Part shown: piece after piece, positions 59,229 to 64,000 of the stretch
How positions within the stretch are numbered: the first letter of the stretch is position 1
Layout of the letters: every line of letters starts with the position of its first letter
Source of the DNA: Niebla homalea
Lineage: Eukaryota > Ascomycota > Lecanoromycetes > Lecanorales > Ramalinaceae
Length of the DNA stretch: 64,000 bases
Assembly: GCA_019925105.1 (NCBI GenBank)
Contig: JAHGAU010000044.1
Location: 166,793-230,792, forward strand
Direction of reading: 5' to 3'
Position numbers and translations under genes: made by a program
Notes under the pieces: generated by a model
Told to the model about the DNA's origin: nothing
Database searches by the model: none
Seen by the model: the letters and a program-made list of their open reading frames with translations, nothing else

Positions 59229-62200
59229 TATATTATCTTTATAAAGTCTTTAATTTACTTTTTTACCGTATTAATAATCTTTAAGAATCCTTTAATGTCC
59301 TTTATATTTTACGGTACGGGCTAATTAAGGATCTTTTCGTATTTCTTAAGTTTAACTTATATACTTCTTTTTATTTTATAGTTTTTTTTAATACTTTAAT
59401 TTTTATTATATTAATTTTTAATTTATTAAATAATAACTTTAATTTTAATTATAGAATTTACGGAAAAAAGTAATTTCTTAAAAATATAAATTTTTTTTTA
59501 TATTTTATATATTTTAAAGATATCATTAAAAAAATTAAATTAATAAAATTATATTCCCTTTTAAAAATAAAGAAAAATAACTTTAAGTTCAATTTAAGGA
59601 TAACTTTTAATATATTATTTATAAGTTTAATAAAAGTAAAAAAAAAAAAAAAACGTATATTGGTTTAAGTTATAACTATTTAATATTTAATACGTTAAAA
59701 ATAAAATAATATCGGTTATTAAGGTATATTTTTATTATTTAATATATATACTTTATATTTACTTAAAAGAAAGATTTATATAAAAATCTTTTTAATAAAT
59801 TATATATTCTAATTATTAACTTTATATAAAATATAAATATTACTTTATATATAGTAATAATTAAATATAAATTACGGTTTAACTTTATATATATTTTTTA
59901 TATATATTTAACTTAATTTCTTATTATATAATTATTTTAAGTTATTATTCTTTAATATTTTAATAGCCTTTTAATAATAACTTTCTACGGCTTAATCTTT
60001 ACTCTTAATATTACTTTATATAATAATAAGTCCGTTATTAAGATTTTATATAATTTTTTTATATTTATATCTTTATACGTTTATAATATTTAAAGTATTT
60101 TAAATTATACTTAATTATTTAAGATAATATCCTTTAACCTAATGCCTTTTCCTTTATTTATATTTATAACTTTTTATATAATTTTGAAGTCTTAATTTTT
60201 TATTTTTTATTTATCCGTTAAGAATATAACTTATAATAATTTTATTTTAATATTTATTTCTTTATTTTATAGTTTTAAAGTCAACTTATTTATTACTTTA
60301 TATATATATTTTAAGTATACTTAACGGATATTATACTTATACTTTAATAATCCTTAATTAATTGTTAAGTTATTAAGTTATTTAATCTTTAAAATTATAT
60401 TTTCTATAATAAATAAATAAATCTTATTATTTTTACTTTTTATTTACTTTATTTTCTTTTTTATATTCTTTTAGTATACAATTTTTTTTCTGATTATTAA
60501 TTTTTTAAGTTTTTAAATATTCTTTTAATATATAAATCCGTCGGTTTTTATTCTTGTTAATTTTATTAATTTAATTAATATTATCTTTTCTTTATATATT
60601 ATATATTCTTTATAGCGTTTAATATTATTTTACGTAATTAATAATAATCTTAAGTATTATATTTTTTTTAATTTATTTTATTAAATATTAAATTTATAAA
60701 TCTAATTATGTTCCGCTTTTATCCGGTAAGTTATTATTAACGTAAAATAAGGTTTATTTCTGCTTTTAAATTATTAATTAAATTATTTATTATATTTTCC
60801 TTAACTCTTTTAACGTTTCTTTAACATTCTTAAGCTTCTTTATTATTTTTTATGTACTCCCGTTATCGTTATATCCTTTCTGTTTTTTTTAAAACCTTTA
60901 CTTTATTGTTTTTATTTACTTTTTAATTTTTTTATTACTTTAATTTATTTCCAGTTTTCCTTTATTTATTTAGATTATCTTTTATATACTTTTGCTTCTC
61001 CTTAAGTATATAAGTCTATTTTTCTTTTATTATTAATTAATTATTAAAATATATATTTTTAAAATTAATCTTATTTTTAAATTTCTTTTTTTTTTACTTA
61101 ATTTTTTATTTTCTTTATTTTCTTTATTTTTTAATTTAATCTTTAAGGTTTTTTATTTATTTTTATATTTAAATAAGTTTAACTCAATTTCTTCTTTTAA
61201 TGTTATTACTTTTTTATATTATAACTTCTTATATATTAACTTTTAACGTATTTTACTAAACGGATAAACGGATATATGTTTAAAATTTAAATAATTAAAT
61301 ATTTTCTTTAAAAATAATATTTTTAATCTTTAATATTTTTTTTTAATTTTAAAGTTATTTATAATTAACTTTAATTATAAAAGTTTTAATAAGATATTAT
61401 AATTTAAACTATCTTTTAATGTTATAAATACTTATATTAATTAAGTTATTTTTATAGCTTAAATATTAAATATAACTTATATATAAAATAATATATAATC
61501 CCCATTTATTATTAATATATTTAAATAATTAACCTTAAATATCTTTAAAGTCTTTTCTTTTATCCATAATTCCTTTATTATACTTAAGTTAATTATAATA
61601 ATATTTAATTTTTAACTAATTCTTATTTTTAATAACTTATTTATTTATTCCGGTTAATAAATAATAATTATTTTTTTAAAGTATATTTATTTTTATTTTT
61701 TTTAAGTATAACCTTAAGGTTTTATCTTAAGCCGGCGATTATAATATTATTAATTTTAAATCGTATATTTTAAATTATTTCCTATATACCCTTTTTTATT
61801 ATTCTTAAATATTTTTTTAATAACTATAATTTTTTTATAACGTAAATAATTAAGGTTTAATACGTTTTATATAAGTTAATTTATTTATTTTTTAAATCAT
61901 AATAAAAATTATATTAAATATATAATTAATAATATAATATTATTAATTATTAAGATTTATTTAATATTTAAGGCTTATTCCTTTAATAATCCGATAATTT
62001 ATTAAAGTTCTTTCTTTTTTCCTTTTTTTTCCTCTTTATTCCTCTTTCTTCCTCTTTCTTCCTCTTTCTTCCTCTTTCTTCCTCTTTCTTCCTTTTTCTT
62101 CCTCTTTCTTCCTCTTTCTTCCTCTTTCTTCCTCTTTCTTCCTCTTTCTTCCTCTTTCTTCCTCTTAATTTTCGTTTATCCCTTTAATTTACCTTTTATT

Positions 62201-63393
62201 TATTTATTAATTTATATAAGTTTAACCCTTTCTTTTAAATTGTTATAATTAATTTATCGTCGTTTTACGGCTATATATATTATTATGTTTATTTCGTAAT
62301 TAAAGTTTTTACTAAAAGGGTATCCTTGTTTTATAATAATAATTTTATAATCAAAGCCGTTAACTATTCTTTTATTATTAACTTTATTAAGGACCTTTTT
62401 TTCTTCCTATATAGTTAAAACGATGATTATTACGTTTATTAATACGTTTAATTAATTATTAAGTAATACGGTTATAGGTAATAATAATAATTAATAATCT
62501 ACACTATAACGCCCGTTTTTACGGTCTTAAGCCTTCTTTTCTATATATTTTTTCTTATTAAAGGTTATATTATTTCCGTTATATTTTTATTTATAATTTA
62601 TATATATTTTTTTTTAAGAATATATTATAATATTTATAATAAATAAAGTATAATTTTATATTAAATAACTTAAAGTTATTAATATAAAAGTTTTTAATTT
62701 AACCGGGTTAAATAATCTTAAAGTAAATTAATTATTTCCTTTGATATTTTGATTAATATATAAATTTATATATAATGTTACGGTTTTTAATTTATAATTA
62801 CCGCTTAATTATTAATAATTTATTAAGATAAATTCTAAAATTAATTTTAATACTTAAGTTATTAAAATAATATTACTTATAGTAATTATATAAATATTAT
62901 TTATATTATTAAAACGTCTTAAACCTTTTATTTATATAATTTTAAAGGTAGTTAATTTATTATATTTTTTTTATTTATAATACTTAAATAATTTTATTAT
63001 AATTAACGTATATTAAATTTATTTTTAATATAGTTTTTAAAAGTTTTTATTTATATAACCTAATTAATTTATGAATATTTAAGCTTTAAGATTTACTTTT
63101 TTATCCTTTTTTTCTTTATTAAGCTTTTACTTTTTTTTTTATTTTTCTATAATCCGTTTTATTTTAAATTATACTTTATAAAGATTAAGCTTTTTATATA
63201 TATTTTTTATTAAACATTTATAAAACTTTATATTTATTAAATTATTCTTAAAATAATTAATTATATCTTTTAATATATATTTTATTATTTTATTTATTAT
63301 ATTTTCCGGTTTTCCGGGTTTAATATCTTTTCCGCTTAAATTATATATAATATAGAATATACGTTTATAATAATTCAAAATAAAATTTATTCC
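59229..63393. other. Very AT-rich unassigned block
   Basis: Pyrimidine-rich on the plus strand, with almost no GC apart from scattered CG. Apart from the 10-bp microsatellite at 62021-62165 I recognise nothing. A 78-codon minus-strand open frame at 63169-63405 begins inside the neighbouring LTR and is no longer than chance allows at this composition. The block may be the oldest, most mutated repeat in the window. Confidence 0.5.
62021..62165. repeat. 10-bp minisatellite CCTCTTTCTT
   Basis: About fourteen units, most of them identical, between 62021 and 62165. Confidence 0.93.
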
Positions 63394-63554
63394 TGTTATG
63401 TGCAATATGCGTATACCAAGAGCTTATCGGGCACTAGCACCTAAAGGGGTATAGTGGCTTGGCGCGTACACTTATATTGCGTACCTTCATAGCTAGGTAG
63501 ATACTTATTATATATACTACACTTACATTTTACCTCAATACTTAGTACCTGATA
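63394..63554 (+). repeat. 5' LTR of TRIM-like element, copy 2
   Basis: 161 bp, TGTTATG...CTGATA, matching 2373-2535. Confidence 0.88.
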
Positions 63555-64000
63555 AATAATAGTAATAGCTTTAGTTATCTGAGCCTTTAATATAGATATT
63601 ATATAGCCTTTAACACCCTATTATTTATAATAATGATTACGTTATAGCTTATCTATTTAGTCCCTTATTATTAAAGCGGATCCTTTTAATAAGATACTTA
63701 TTAAACCGATAATGCCTTTATTACGAGCTTCATCGAGCTCGGCTTTAGTTTTATCTTCGTTATTATTATATTTATTAATTTTTAAATCTATTAGATTACC
63801 TTTAATACCTTAAACTTTACCTATAAGATCCAGAACTTTAACTACATTATTAATAAGCTACTTCTCACCTAAACCCTACCTTATTATCCACGACCTTTTT
63901 ACGAGATTTACACCTTTTAAATCTCTTACCATATTAATACCCTCCATTAAAGTATTATTACCCCGGGTATTACCCACCATAACACTTAAAGACCTCTACC
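63394..64000 (+). mobile_element. TRIM-like short LTR retrotransposon, copy 2, cut by the window end
   Basis: The 5' LTR (63394-63554) begins TGTTATGTGCAATATGCG; a RIP-changed primer site follows at 63557. The interior is homologous to 2556-3000 (TTATCTGAGCCTTTAATATAG and AAGACCTCTACC at the end). The right LTR lies beyond the window. Confidence 0.88.

Noticed and set aside
63169..63405. 78-codon minus-strand open frame considered as a Gag-like gene
   Set aside because: It begins inside the TRIM-like LTR, and stops in the continuing frame are as frequent as expected for this base composition.

Overview
This window looks like an AT-rich, gene-free heterochromatic block from a filamentous ascomycete (Pezizomycotina). 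The signature is that of repeat-induced point mutation (RIP, a premeiotic C-to-T process acting on duplicated DNA): TpA is in great excess, CpA and TpG are rare inside repeats, CpG survives, and recognisable proteins are broken almost only by TAA/TAG where Gln or Trp codons are expected, or by Cys-to-Tyr and Asp-to-Asn changes. I see no intact host gene, tRNA or rRNA. Nearly everything that can be named is a transposable element or a tandem repeat, and many elements sit inside one another. Exact target-site duplications (TSDs) let the order of insertion be read.

Layout. 1-6072: a plus-strand Tad/I-like LINE carrying two copies of a 0.73-kb LINE-tailed non-autonomous element (A, B), a 345-bp LINE stub and a 1.38-kb TRIM-like LTR element. 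6073-9299: a minus-strand LINE containing a 609-bp truncated LINE. 9300 to about 13560: a minus-strand Copia element interrupted by a 1085-bp inverted-repeat DNA element. 13560-20460: minisatellite-bearing DNA split by a complete plus-strand Copia element (14021-19605). 20868-22998: an internally deleted Copia element in which Gag is joined in frame to the end of RT and RNase H. 23004-24520: minisatellites, an LTR fragment and a palindrome cluster. 24520-25308: the 5' end of a LINE, minus strand. 25461-26350: element C with a 250-bp insertion. 27403-33221: the most complete LINE (LINE-1), with ORF1 (zinc knuckles) and ORF2 (endonuclease, RT). 33236-34703: unclassified repeat with a 9-residue coding VNTR. 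34715-44571: LINE-2, split by a chimeric LINE insertion (36252-40296). 45198-51472: element D, split by LINE-3 (45413-50945), which is itself split by a second 250-bp element. About 51486-59228: a Gypsy element with a clear integrase tail and chromodomain. 59229-63393: very AT-rich, mostly unassigned. 63394-64000: a second TRIM-like copy running off the window.

How the parts relate. The LINE supplies the retrotransposition machinery; elements A-D probably borrow it, because they end in the same roughly 55-bp 3' sequence and (CAAT)n tail and carry 13-15 bp TSDs. The TRIM-like and Gag-RNase H elements probably depended on full LTR elements. The most striking signal is mutational: the outer edges of most of these elements are nearly free of RIP while their interiors are saturated. 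In the two Copia elements the 5' LTR is spared on its left half and the 3' LTR on its right half. I found no convincing new host-encoded system; the novelty here lies in element architecture and in the RIP edge pattern.
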